A program made the translations under genes and the position numbers. From positions 35,194,289 through 35,258,288 of the forward strand of contig NC_054869.1 of assembly GCF_018320785.1 (NCBI RefSeq): DNA of 64,000 nt, given 5' to 3'. The DNA comes from Cheilinus undulatus (Eukaryota > Chordata > Actinopteri > Labriformes > Labridae). Below, one piece after another: positions 51,661 to 62,949 of the stretch. Within the stretch, counting starts at the first letter, position 1, and each line of letters begins with the position of its first letter. The notes below the pieces were generated by a model. It ran no database searches. It saw nothing but the letters and a program-made list of their open reading frames with translations, and was not told the DNA's origin.

Positions 51661-52436
51661 CTATTTATGTCAAACTGTTGGCACGTTTTCTGCTCTATCG
51701 CCTACCACTGCCCCCTGTCGGCATGGAGATGTGCAAAACAGCAAGAACTGCAGTATTTCCCCCTCATACGTTATATGAACTGGTTTGTATTCTCTTTAGG
51801 CAGTGGTTGATGAATGTTTCCTATTTGGAATAAAATAATGTCCATGTTTAGTCAGTGATCTGTGAGAAGAGGTGTGCTTTAAGGTTTCACTTTAAGTTTA
51901 AGAACTTTGAAAGTGATCATTTTTTTTGTTGTTTACATTTTTTAATAGAGCTGTGAAACAATTTAAATTTTTAATCATGGTGAATCCCACCATTTCCACA
52001 ACTAATCTTGTTTAATGTCCTTCTTTTGTCACATTTTGAGTTCCATTATTAGTCATTTAAAACGGTTGTATTTCATTTAAGTGCTACAAACATATAAAAC
52101 ATCCAAAAACACTCATTTGTTCACTTCTAGCCAGACTTCTGCTCACCATGTAACGGGCACTAAGTGGTGAGTCAGAGAGAGAGAGAGTAAAATATTTTTT
52201 TGCAGCTCTTAAATACCATGCTTTTTGTTGGGTTAAACCCAAAAATGCTTTTTATGTCACCACATCAGTAATATTAGTCAGTAACTTTAGTATTTTATTA
52301 TTATCAGTATTATCACTGTGATTGTCATTATTAGTATTTGTTTCTGACATACTCTGCTTTGGCAAAAAAGGTGTCAACCATTCATGTCATTAAAGCATAT
52401 TTTGAACTTTGAACTTTAGTTGCTGAATGTCTATGT
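51660..52436. other. Intergenic between atp5f1a and the nested hAT elements
   Basis: Contains a short GA microsatellite (near 52170-52187). Nothing else recognised. Confidence 0.5.
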
Positions 52437-53723
52437 CAGGGCTAATCAATTAGTTTGGAATGAGGGCCAGTTCCCATATGAAGGGCTGTAAGAGCTATTG
52501 CAAAACATACGGTATGTGAAATGATTATTTATAGCTTTTACCTATCAGTCAAGCTGTTTTGGATTTTTTTCATCTGTTACAACTATGGCTGGGCAATTAA
52601 TCGCAAATTAGATTAAATCGCAATTTGGCCTGCTGCGATTTTCAAATCGCAGAAGGTACAATATTTCTTTAATCTGAAATTTGTATCAAAATATCAGGTT
52701 AATTTTTCTTTTTTTTTTTTTTTTATTTGCAGCAGAGATGTTATGCATTAAATATCATGCAGTCATCCACAGGCTATTTTTTTTGAATAGTCTACAATAA
52801 TACTACTTTTTCTGAACATTTTTCTAATTAAATATAAGAATTACATAAAAATTATAACTCCCTTCAATACATCAATATCTGTCCAATCTGAGTCAAACTC
52901 ATCACAATTGGTATTTTAAAAAATTATTCAGCTCCAGTTTTATCCAATATTGTGTTGGTTATAAAGTATTATAGAATTATTTTATTGCTTGTGTTTGTTG
53001 GTAAAAAAAACATAATAGGAACTTCAGAAATAATCACATATCGAATTGCAATTGCAATACAGGGGGAAAAAAATGCAATTCGATGTTTTTCCCCCAAATT
53101 GTTCAGACCTAGTTACAACCCTAACTTTTATTGAGGCAAGCATACACACCTTTATGGTCTTTGCAGTTGTAGTTGGCTTTTTCTTTTTGCCTGAGATCCA
53201 TGCTGAGTTAGCTCTCTCTTGTTCTGCACAAGCCCCAAAAAAAGGGTGTCATATCCTCAATATCAGGTCTGCCCCCAAATCTTCCTGTGGCAAAAACTGG
53301 AGCTAAGTATTGTCAAACTTTATATGAATTGTCTTAAATTGCCCTCTGAAGTTGAAATCCTTGCACACCAAATGCACTCATTGCAAAGTAAGCACAGAGG
53401 CTTTGCACAAACGGCTAAAAACAGATAATTCTCCATTTTGTCAGGCTTACTGGCTGATAACATGTTGAGAAACTGGAGTGGAGAGCACCAGTTGTGTCTG
53501 GCAGGAATGAGAGGAGGTGAATTAACAAGGTTATCTACTCACTGAGGTGGGACAAACTTTGGAAATAGATGTGACAGATAATCATACAAATATAACAAAC
53601 TGACAGTATTTTATCAAACAAAACTTGTTTGGATCATCTATAAGCATAGGTAGTCTACTTAAAATGTCATTAAGAGACCTCGGGGGCCTGACCTGGCTCC
53701 AGGGCCTCCAGTTGAATACCCTG
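52437..53723. mobile_element. Outer hAT-like element containing a nested MITE
   Basis: The left end 'cagggctaatcaattagttt' and the reversed right end 'cagggtattcaactggaggc' look like imperfect inverted repeats of a teleost hAT-like element. The interior is non-coding and is interrupted by the MITE at 52584-53111. No clear target duplication was found, so limits are tentative. Confidence 0.45.
52584..53111. mobile_element. hAT MITE with perfect 8-bp target duplication
   Basis: 528 bp flanked by GTTACAAC at 52576-52583 and 53112-53119. The ends are 'tatggctgggcaattaatcg' and, reversed, 'taggtctgaacaatttgggg', matching the 'tagggctgggcaat' hAT group. The interior has paired 'aatcgcaatttggcctgctgcg' less two bases and 'gaattgcaattgcaat' stretches typical of this group. 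No coding capacity. Confidence 0.85.
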
Positions 53724-53724
53724 G

Positions 53725-54885
53725 GTCGAGGTTGTATTGAGTGCCAATAAACAAAGTTATTGATTGAAACATCATCTGAAACATTACATTACAACATTAC
53801 ATGCTGTATTCAGTGAATCAAGAGTCATATTTCGTCATTACACCAGAATTAAAATCACACAAGATGCTTTTTGAATGGAAATAGATTTATAATATCTACC
53901 AAGAGCCATTAAAGTCTTTGTTTACCCAGCACTTGAAGTTCATTAAGGGGGTTTTTCACACAGCTTTGCTCCTGGTGGCCTTGGCTACCTGTTTTGGTCT
54001 CTTCCTTGGACTTTTGTTGTTTTTAGTGCAGATTTACCAATTTATTAGAGAAGATATGTGTTTTATGCTATCATTCAGTTTTCTGCAGATGTAGCTGCTG
54101 CATTACATAAAATCCTTAACTATAACTTTTACTTGTAGTTAAAAAAATAAAACTAGTTAAGCATGAGTTAAACAATACAGGAAAACTCACAAAGCATTTG
54201 TACATCTTGTTTGATTGTGAAAACAGTTCTTTGATATCTGAGCAAAGAGATCTCAGACATTTAAGTGTATAACATGAACAGAGGCATTAATGACTGAATA
54301 TAATAATAACAAACAGACAATGATCAATCACAAGGGTTTATATGACATAATGACAAGTATAGTGCAGTTAAGTGGAGCAACATTAACATGCATTCAGATT
54401 TCCTGTCCATTTTTAATGCATTACCAAACAATTCAAATACAAAACAAGAAAAACCTTTTATAATGCTTCCTAAATTGCCAAAACAATAACCGAAATATTG
54501 ATTACATTAATTATTTTCACATGTGTTTTATGCATACAAGAAATTTAAAAAACAGATACATAATTCATACATGCAAGCAAAGCTTTGATGTAGTGAATCA
54601 GGAAAAAAGAATTAGTCCTAATGCATCACCACCTCTAGAGGGCAGTGTTTGATCACTCCAGCCATGTCTTAGGAGGACTCTTGGGACATCCAAGCAAACT
54701 GCTATCACTGGACCTCATGCAGTGTAATGTGACATTTAAATAACAGATTATACTTCTATTGAAAAATTGTTTCTCTTTTCAGATATTTAAGAAAAAAAAT
54801 CATTTAATGCAGTATGCAGAGATTTTCTGATTTTGGTTTAAAAGTTACAGTCAACAAGGATATTAAAAAACACATTTCAGTACTG
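53725..54885. other. Intergenic, nothing recognised
   Basis: AT-rich, no gene or repeat assigned. Confidence 0.5.
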
Positions 54886-54889
54886 CAGC

Positions 54890-55475
54890 GATCATCAACA
54901 GGCAGCCCACGGACCACTTTAGGCCCCCACTTCTTTTTAGTATATATATTTTTTAAATTCACAAAAAAACTTTGATTTGGAATTTTAGGCATCTTTCTTA
55001 AAACAATCATGAAAACAGTTCAGATTCACACAGGAAATATGATACATCCCTTCATAGTGACTCCATTCTTGATAAAATAGGTCGTTTTCTGCATAAACTG
55101 TTGGCTTTGGGCATCTTTGCTAACATTAGCAAAGATGTGCTTTGCCTGAAGGTGGTACTTAAGACTCGTGGTGCTTCGGTGTAAAGAGGGTTCATCTCTG
55201 CAGTATGTACCCACAATTTTGGTTTTTATCTTCACTAACATTCGCCAGCTTTTTAAAAAGAAAATTGCCATTAAGCAGACCTGGGTCTGTCTCCTCACTC
55301 AGCACTGCTGGCTGTGTCTGACCCGCCTCTCACCTCTTCACCCCCAGGCACAAACATCCACGCTGGAGGACTATGGGAGCAAGTTGTGGTCAAACTTAGT
55401 CATATGGTTAAATTGCGTTATTATTTTTTTATGCGTTAGGGTTTCAAGATTAATCAAAAGCGTTAACGCGGTAAT
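54890..55475 (-). mobile_element. hAT transposon fragment with BED-type zinc finger
   Basis: The - strand frame 55026-55298 contains 'TTSLKYHLQAKHIFANVSKD', the second half of a BED zinc finger (S-L-x-x-H-L-x-x-K-H) from a hAT transposase N-terminus. The first Cys pair is degraded: only the 'GTYCRDE' Cys is seen. At the upstream side (55420-55475) the sequence 'ttaacgcttttgattaatc' on the - strand is like the end of the same hAT group as 35494-35990. The catalytic part is missing. Confidence 0.6.
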
Positions 55476-55499
55476 GTTAAAAGCCATACTAGAAACACT

Positions 55500-56260
55500 A
55501 AGATGCAGAATTTGTGGATCTAACTGACAAAGCCGTGTCAGTCTGCAGACCCTTTAATCAACAATGATCAGTTTCAGTCTGAGTAACCACCAGTATTTAC
55601 TGCTTTGGTTTGATAAACTTCAAACAGGGTACAGGAACATTTCACAGCCTTCATCTTCTTTCTTTTTCTGTCTCTTATCCCAAACAAGTTATAGGAAATG
55701 ACAACGCCTTAGGTCATATACTAATGATTAACAATCATTGCCAAGAAAATTCAGAAGACACTTTCTGATAAAGTATCCATAATCATCAATGATTGATTGA
55801 CACTGGCTTACACAAACAGACATTATAGATTCAGTTTTTCCTATTTAGGACATCATCAAACAAGATAACACTGTGACCTACATTTTATGAAATCATACAA
55901 CCTCTGAATCACAAAGTATTACTTATATCAAACACAGCATACATGCTTGTTGCAAATGTTTTGATAAATATTACTAAATTGATAGAATAAGGACATTAAA
56001 TGTACCAGAAATCATCAAATGTTGGTGTTTCGACAAAAAAACTCATCCTACATAAACTGACATGTCATAAACAGTGGGTTAATACAGAGAAGTCGGCTTT
56101 ACTGATAAATCTCACTACCTTTAAATTAGTTTTTTACCCTTCATCGCAGTCTTTAAACGTCTTAAATTAAAATATCTGTAGCAACCCTGAGTTAAAATCA
56201 TAAGTACCATCAGTATCAGTTCAGCCCTACCTCCCAGGTGTCTAAGCCACTAACCTCTGT
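55500..56260. other. mpeg1 downstream region
   Basis: Expected to hold the mpeg1 3' UTR on the - strand; no AATAAA close to the stop codon was identified and nothing else recognised. Confidence 0.45.
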
Positions 56261-56265
56261 GTTTC

Positions 56266-58659
56266 TTAAGCTTCTTCTTGCGGTGTCCCTCTTTCATGCT
56301 GCTCAGCCTCTTCACCGATCCTGTCATAGTCTGTAGCTCTCCCAGACAGCTTTCTCCTTCTCTTCACCAGGACTACCACCACCACCGCCACCGCCAGCAC
56401 CATCACCCCAATTACCCCACACACTAGCCCTGCCTGCTCTCCACTGGACATCTCATCAGACTCTGGGTTGACCTCTTCCAGGATTTTCTTGACTTCCTCT
56501 AGTGTGGCCAGTTTCCACGACTTGGTCTTCCCTACTCTGACCCACGTTTGATCTCCCTCGGTCATCACTACTACTGTATTCAGGGTGTGCATGCTGTGGA
56601 GTGGAGATTTACTGAATGGAGGCAGATGGATGGGAAGCAGCTGCCCTCCTGTGAACTGCCCTGACTGGACACAGTAAAAGATTTCACAGCTGTCGCTCAC
56701 TGAGACGAGATGCTGACTGAATTTGGGAGGGCAACGGGATGTGGAGTTAGCAAGTGGGTTGCTTGACTGACAACTAAAGAGGCCTCCGAACGGCACTGCA
56801 GATCTGCTGCCAGCCTCATAGTCTTTGCTCATACAGATCACCTGCCCATCAGAGAGAAACTTTATAGGAATGAAGCTTTGTGGGCACCTTTGGGCATTAG
56901 TGATAGGGTTCAGGAGAGAGGGGCTGTAAATCCCTCCAAACAGATAACCTGAGTTCTCTGGGGCAGTTTCGACAGAGCACCAGTAGGTGTCGATGCGTGC
57001 AGAACGGACATGGTAGTTGTGCTGACACACTTGGCGATGACATTTTCTAACTTTAAACAACCCACAACGATATGTTTGATCGTGGCAGTCATACGTAGTG
57101 TAACCCTGCTGTCTCACTTCAGATCTTAGTAAAGTGGGGGTGTAAGGAGGACGGCAAGAGAAATAACCCGTGTCAGGGTTTTTCTGGGCCAGAGCATCAC
57201 ATAGAGGGTCTGCATCTGAGCTGATTGGATCACACACTTGGTAGACCCCGCCAAAGCTGAAGTTTGTAGCAGGACCTTCACAGGATGAATCATCTACGTT
57301 GGCTTGGAAGTTGAAGTTCTGGGAGGTGACGTCCACACATCCTGGCCTCGTGTTGACCTTGTAGTATCGCTCTATGGCCTGACTCACTGAGAGAGACACT
57401 TTCCCAATGGTGGGCTGTGGCAGATCAGGGAGTGTGTTGACGTTTATGAAGAAGTGCAGAGGATATCCAGAACGATCAATAGCAACCAGGTTGTTCTTGG
57501 TGCTTTCCTGCCACTTCTTTAGAGTGATGCCAGGATAGAAAGGAATGCCACCATGGCTTTGGATGAGAGAGTACTGGATATTGGACTGGTATGTCTGAAG
57601 TGAGGAGCTCTGTTGGGTGTTATTACTACTTATGTCAAACTTGAGTTTGTCAAAGAAGTTGAACCCTGCCTGTACTTTGATGCTTGAAGTGTCTGATGAG
57701 CCATTTGCCACATATGACTTGCGGAGATAGTCTTCTGAAACCAAAGCACTCCCGGCATCAACACTCGTGATTACATGGGTCCCATAATCCAGAACCATCT
57801 TCTCTGAGAGATAGTTTGCAGTTATTGTTTGGTTGTTCTCAATGGCACTGGCGATTTCTTTGGCTTGTTGAGCAAAGCGTAGGTCAAGAGTGAAGTCTGG
57901 ATAAGCCTTTACTGTGTAGATTAGATTACGAACCTTGAAGACAAAATAAGATAAGAAAACATGTCTGAGGATTTTTTTTTTTAATCTGACCTACAATTTC
58001 ATCTTGTTCATGTTCAAAAAATGTCCTTTTTTAAGGTTGTAGCCTCTCCAAAAACAAATTTCAAGATTAATGCAGGGATTTTAAAGATTTTTACACCCTG
58101 CCAACATATAGTAAAGTCAATAGATATATAAGGGAATTCAACATCTCCCTCATGAATATTCATGACTGACAAAAGCTGACAAAATTCTGCTGTATATTCA
58201 GAATTAAACACTTACCTGCACTTTGGCTGTAGCTGAAGAGTCTTTGACCTGATGTGTTTTCATCCTTTGGTTCTCTACAGAAAATTTGGCATTCAGCACG
58301 GAGTAAAAAGATACCTCAGCGTTGATGGAGTTAGATGTCGAGCTTGTCTGGTCCAGCCAGGAGCTGATTATCTCTGAGTTTGTCTCCAAGCCAGTCTCTT
58401 TGTAGGGGATGACAAACACCTCGTCCGGGATGAGGTAGATCCCATCTTCGGTGGACTGGCACTGGAAGTAGCTCAGGTTCATGACTCGGCCCATGTCCAT
58501 GTTACGGAGGTTGTCCCAGCCCCCGCCAGGCAGAACCTCCAGAGCGGTGATGGAGCTGTTGGTGGACTCTCGACATTGTCTGAGCCAGTTGGTGGGGCGG
58601 CTGATGGGGACTGAGAAGCAGAGGGGAAGGAGGAAGAGGAGGGTCAGGAATGTCTTCAT
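56266..58659 (-). CDS. mpeg1: Macrophage-expressed gene 1 protein (perforin-2)
   Basis: Pore-forming immune effector of phagocytes that acts on engulfed bacteria in endosomes and phagosomes. Two coding exons: 58216-58659 (148 residues) and 56266-57933 (555 residues plus stop), separated by a 282-bp GT-AG intron in phase 0; 703 residues in all (human about 716). Residues 1-16 are a signal peptide ([16 protein letters not shown]). The MACPF domain covers roughly 20-350, with the signature YGTH at 197-200 ('[15 protein letters not shown]'). A Cys-rich P2 region follows at about 350-570. Residues about 650-671 form a transmembrane helix ([15 protein letters not shown]...), then KRRRK and a 32-residue cytosolic tail with a Tyr ([15 protein letters not shown]). 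The frame is intact. Teleosts often have several mpeg1 copies; only one is in this window. The start is fixed by the signal peptide. Confidence 0.97.
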
Positions 58660-58716
58660 AATGTCTTTGTCAGAGCAGACTGAGACAAGTGAAATGTTTG
58701 GACCACTTTTCTCCTC

Positions 58717-58726
58717 CTTTTATGGG
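58717..58726 (-). promoter_or_regulatory. mpeg1: Possible TATA box of mpeg1
   Basis: 'cccataaaag' on the - strand, about 60 bp 5' of the start codon, leaving room for a short 5' UTR of some 30 bp. Position and sequence fit a TATA-type promoter of a cell-type-restricted gene. Confidence 0.45.
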
Positions 58727-58975
58727 CTATCTTCATGTGACTGAGTGGAATTTGATCTTAGAGATATGATGGGGAGGACAGGGTTTTGCTTTCATTTACA
58801 AGTTGGCAGACCTCTTAGCAATAAAAAAGTAACTAATTTGTCTAAGCTCATCTTATTTAAAGAAAGCAGGAAACAACTTCAAATCTTTATGTGACCATCC
58901 TGAAAGACAATGTTACTGTCACTTTTGAATTGGAGAAGTTTTGGTAAAAGCTGTCAAAACCTGTTAAACCTATTA

Positions 58976-59345
58976 GTGCCTATAAAAAGTATTCACCCCC
59001 TTGGATGGTGACCCATTTCTTTATTTTATGAATAACTTATGCTCAAAATAATTTGGCCTTTTATAAAATTAAATAATTTACTAAAAACCTCTTTAATGTC
59101 ACACTGAAAACAAATTTTTACAAAGTAATGTCAATTAAACAAAAATATGTAATGTAAAATTAGTGACTTCATAAACTATCGTCTCCTTCAAGTCAGTATT
59201 GAATATAGACACACCTTTGGCTGCAATCACAGTCACTGAGTCTGTGTGGATAAATCTCAATCAGGCTTTTACATCTGGACACCAAAATTTTACTCCATTG
59301 TATTTTTCGAAACTGCTCAAGCTCTGTCAGGCTGCACAGGGAAGA
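58976..59345 (-). mobile_element. Tc1/mariner end fragment, same family as 6265-7065
   Basis: Starts 'gtgcctataaaaagtattca' and includes 'tttttacaaagtaatgtcaa' and 'gaaactgctcaagctctgtc', also present with few changes in 6285-6465. Ends before the transposase core. Confidence 0.75.
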
Positions 59346-59974
59346 CTCTCTGGGACATTTTCTTGTTGGGAGTGTTTTGTAGAATAACTTAAACTGAAAA
59401 TCCAGGAAAGGATTGGAGTATCATTATTTATAGATAAACCTATACATTTTCAGTTACGGATGAGGAGTGTCAAATACATCCTTCCAGCATGTTGGAAAAT
59501 GATTTGGCTTTGTTAATTGACGTTGTTAATAATGTCGTCTCCACATTGGTAATAAACGTTATGGTGAATCTGGGTGAAATGTCCCATTTTACCCACCATA
59601 CTGTTTACCTCCAGTTCCAGTTGTGTAGACATGGTTAATAATGTTCTGTTGCAGGATTATGTTATCTAAAAAGTATGAGATTTTAATGTGTTTTTAAAGA
59701 TTCAGACACAAATCTGAACTTTCTGTTTCATTGTTGTGCTGTTTTAACACGTGTTGTGTTTTCTCTGAACTTTGAATCTGTAAAAATCATGATTGTTGCT
59801 GTACACGTTTTAGTTGAATTGTAGGAGAGGCACGTTTGGTTTATGTGATTTGTTTAAACCATAAAAAGATGATAAAAATGGCAATACTTGTTACTTCCAA
59901 ATGCTACATTTATCATTTGTTTCTTTCTTAGACACAGATGAAAGATAACAGCTATCCCAGTTAGGCTATTTTCT

Positions 59975-61330
59975 CTTTTATTGAACCTTTATTGAACCAG
60001 GAAGTCCCTTGAGATTTTTGTTTTTCAAGGGAGACCTTGCCAAGACTTTACACCAGTTATAAGAAGAGAATCCAAATAAAACAAACATGGTGTTTGTTAA
60101 ATGACCTTTAAACATAGCTTTCAAATGATCTAGTGAGACTAGATCTTTCACATGTTAAGTGCAAAGGCTCTTTTTTCAGCTCAGAACAAACCCTTGGAAC
60201 CAGATAAGAAATCCACCTGGAAGAATGAATCTGAAGGTTAGTGGAGGTTTCCAACAATAGCCTACATGAATATGACAGTAGTTTACCCGGCACAGCCTTA
60301 TACACAGATTTATGCTAAGTAAGTTGTCTATGTAGAGTTAGAGATAGCCAGGCTACCACTGAATACAGGGGGCAATGAAGGGTGCATGAACCAGAGTTGG
60401 TTAAACATCCTAAAGCACTGTGATACACAGAGACTAAGAAGTGGAGCACAGAAGAGGAAGCATGCATTTAGATCAAATCACCACAGTCACTTAGAAAAAG
60501 GGCCTGCACAGATTCATTCTGGCTCATCACTAAAAACAGGATTTGTTTCTAAATAAAAAAACATAACCTTAATTACAGCCTCTTCTCTAGATTTTCTATA
60601 TTATTTTGAAGGTAAAGCCAAATGCCTAAATACTAACATGATCAAACTTTGTCTTTAGTCCCTATTCAGAGTGTAGAGATTTGTGTTGTCTGGTGAATTA
60701 GAGTGGGCCTGGAAAAAGTCATGAATTTGGTTTTCTTAGCGTTTGTAACCAGTATAAGCTCATATAGTGAGAGTTAAAGCTGATTTAATGTTTCCTGAAG
60801 CTCAGACAGCCTGGCTCAGAGAAGGAGAAACTGAACATATAACTGTGTCATCAGCAAAAAGATGCAATTTACCATTTTTAAATTCTTGCCAGCGTCATTA
60901 ACACATATAGAAAATAAAATAGGAGCTAAAATTGAGCCTTGAGGCACACCTGTTGGAATCCCTAAAAAAGTCAGATTTAACACATCTGTAAAATAACTCT
61001 GTGTGCGTTCTGTTAAATAATTATGACACCATTTTATTGCTGTTTCTTTTTTTTTTTTTTTTTGACAGATCAGTGAATAAGGCTGCCAAGGGCATTAACA
61101 TTTAACACCAGCACAGTAGCTGTAACAGTGTCCTGCTCTAAACCCTGACTGTAGAGCTGTTACAATGGTGTGACCTGCAAGAAGCTGTTTCTGTTGAGAG
61201 TTCACTTGAGATTCCAGTAGCTTAGCTAGAGTAGAGTCTTGAGATGGGCGATAATTATTAAGTTCTGAGGGATCTCCACCTTTTAACAGAGGAAGCACAT
61301 AGGCTGCCTTCAATATTTTTGAACTTAATT
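59975..61330 (-). mobile_element. LINE relic (Rex/L2-like), nearly complete 3' half
   Basis: On the - strand the order is: 'KAAYVLPLLKGGDPSELNNY' (61095-61313), 'LQSGFRAGH', then near 60940 a 'PTGVPQGSIL' equivalent, and at 59985-60040 a 3' end 'gggacttcctggttcaataa'. These are reverse transcriptase blocks 1-4 and the tail of a LINE in correct order. Frames are broken many times and a T run (61050-61067) interrupts it. Confidence 0.7.
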
Positions 61331-61339
61331 TGTCAGTAA

Positions 61340-62400
61340 ACCATTGTTAATGCCATTTATATTGTGCATCCCTAAAAACTTTGTAATTTAATGTGTTTTT
61401 TAAATATATAAACAGTGTTATATTTGACAGGAATCAACAGTACTAGTAAGTGAAATTTAAATATTCTATTTATTTTATTTAATATCTACAATATAGCCCT
61501 ACTGTCAAATTGGCATCAGAAAATGACATATGGATTGTGATATTTAGAGAAGAACTGCTTCTGGTTGATTTTTTAATTTTGTTCTATTTTCCTTCATCTC
61601 CCCTTCAAGCTTCAACTCCTCCAGCATACCCAAATATCAGGACAGCTGCTTGAAACACACCATTAGGCTGGAATTGTTGTGAAATGCAGACTTTTATCAT
61701 TTCATAACTTTGAATGCATTTATTACTTGCATAAATTCTACATTTTTTAAATCAACATAGCAATGCAATCCTCTAACAAGAAAAAGATTAAAATAATCTA
61801 TCGATCATATGCTTGTTTCCATCCCTTTTGGCTTTAATGTGGGTTAAAAGAAAAATATTTGTTGTTTTTCCCCAGCTAATTTATGCCTTTCTCTGTTCAA
61901 ATCATAACGGATCTGTGGTTGGAAGAGGTTAGTGACCACAGCTTGTCTTGATCCAGCAAAATGTGACCATAATAAAGAGAAAAGTGACCTTGACCTGATC
62001 CCTTCAAGTCTTCAGCTTTTTCTAGAAAATAAAATGTAGTCACAGCATCCGGCCAGCAGATGGCGACATTGGGACACATAGCTTTGGCTAAATGTCTCCT
62101 CATTGCTTACACATCCTGCCAGAGAAAAACCTAAATGCTGAAGCATGTGTGCTAAACTTCTAATATGCGTCTTTGAATTGTGGAGCGAGAATGTCTAACT
62201 CACGCCTTGTTTCTTTAATTGACTCATATCAAGTTGAAATTACACCTTATCACCCTGACTTCTCCCTAAATCCAATCTCACTCAAAAAGCTTCTCTCTCA
62301 TCTGCTGTTTTAACTCCAGAAGTATCTCTGATATCGCTTCAGCCACACTAAAACCATGTCGTGTGTTTCTTTCTCTGCTAAAGATAAGAGGAACTCTAAC
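61340..62400. other. Intergenic, nothing recognised
   Basis: AT-rich, without supported gene or repeat. Confidence 0.5.
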
Positions 62401-62409
62401 GAACTCAGC

Positions 62410-62541
62410 TTGTCACGCCCCTCAAGCTTCACTGTCATCGCTGATGATGTGCCAAGTTCAAGCCTACTGGCAGATGTAGTGACCGGACGTGTCCAACCCA
62501 GGTACTCCAGCATCCATCATCCCTTCATTCTGGCGTGACAA
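62410..62541. repeat. Short inverted-repeat unit, MITE-like
   Basis: 'ttgtcacgcc' near 62410 and 'ggcgtgacaa' near 62532 are a perfect 10-bp inverted pair about 130 bp apart. The enclosed stretch is CpG-richer than its flanks. No target duplication could be made out. Confidence 0.35.
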
Positions 62542-62684
62542 CTTGTCAAAGCTTGCACCGTTCAGAGTCCGTTAAAACTTAAAACTTTGTGTGCTTCAAC
62601 ACGGCAAGCGTTTTATCTGAAACATCCTATTTTCACCATACCACTCATAGCATCCCGCGTTCTTCTGGTGTATCGGTTAAAATA

Positions 62685-62940
62685 GTGACCGTGTTAACAG
62701 GCGACCTTCAGCCGGATGATGCTTATTTGTCGTAGTTACAGCACTTTTTTTTTTTTTTTTTTTTTTAGAAAGAGAGTGTTTTAAAATAAAAGACACATCT
62801 GATTAATATTCATCAACAAAAAAGTAACAAAGAGACTTTAGTTTGGACACTTTACGTTGTCTACGTGTGTTGCCTACGACGACCACCGATACTTTTGGTT
62901 GGAAGTCATCAGTTAACACGGTCACGCTTCAAAGCGTGAC
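62685..62940. repeat. CpG-bearing inverted repeats
   Basis: 'gtgaccgtgttaac' at 62685-62698 is the exact reverse complement of 'gttaacacggtcac' at 62912-62925. Directly overlapping the latter, 62921-62940 is a 20-bp hairpin: arms 'gtcacgctt' and 'aagcgtgac' around a 2-base loop. A long T run lies in between (62747-62766). Meaning unknown; could be the ends of a small DNA element. Confidence 0.6.
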
Positions 62941-62949
62941 ACTCAAAGC

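Noticed and set aside
58481-58744. + strand frame opposite mpeg1 exon 1.
   Set aside because: Antisense shadow of the mpeg1 signal peptide and MACPF start.
62356-62538. Possible first coding exon 'MSCVSFSAKDKRNSNELSLS' with a reasonable start context and a GT after 'CAACCCAG'.
   Set aside because: No homology recognised, no continuation exon before the window end, and the stretch overlaps an inverted-repeat unit, so a repeat origin is more likely.
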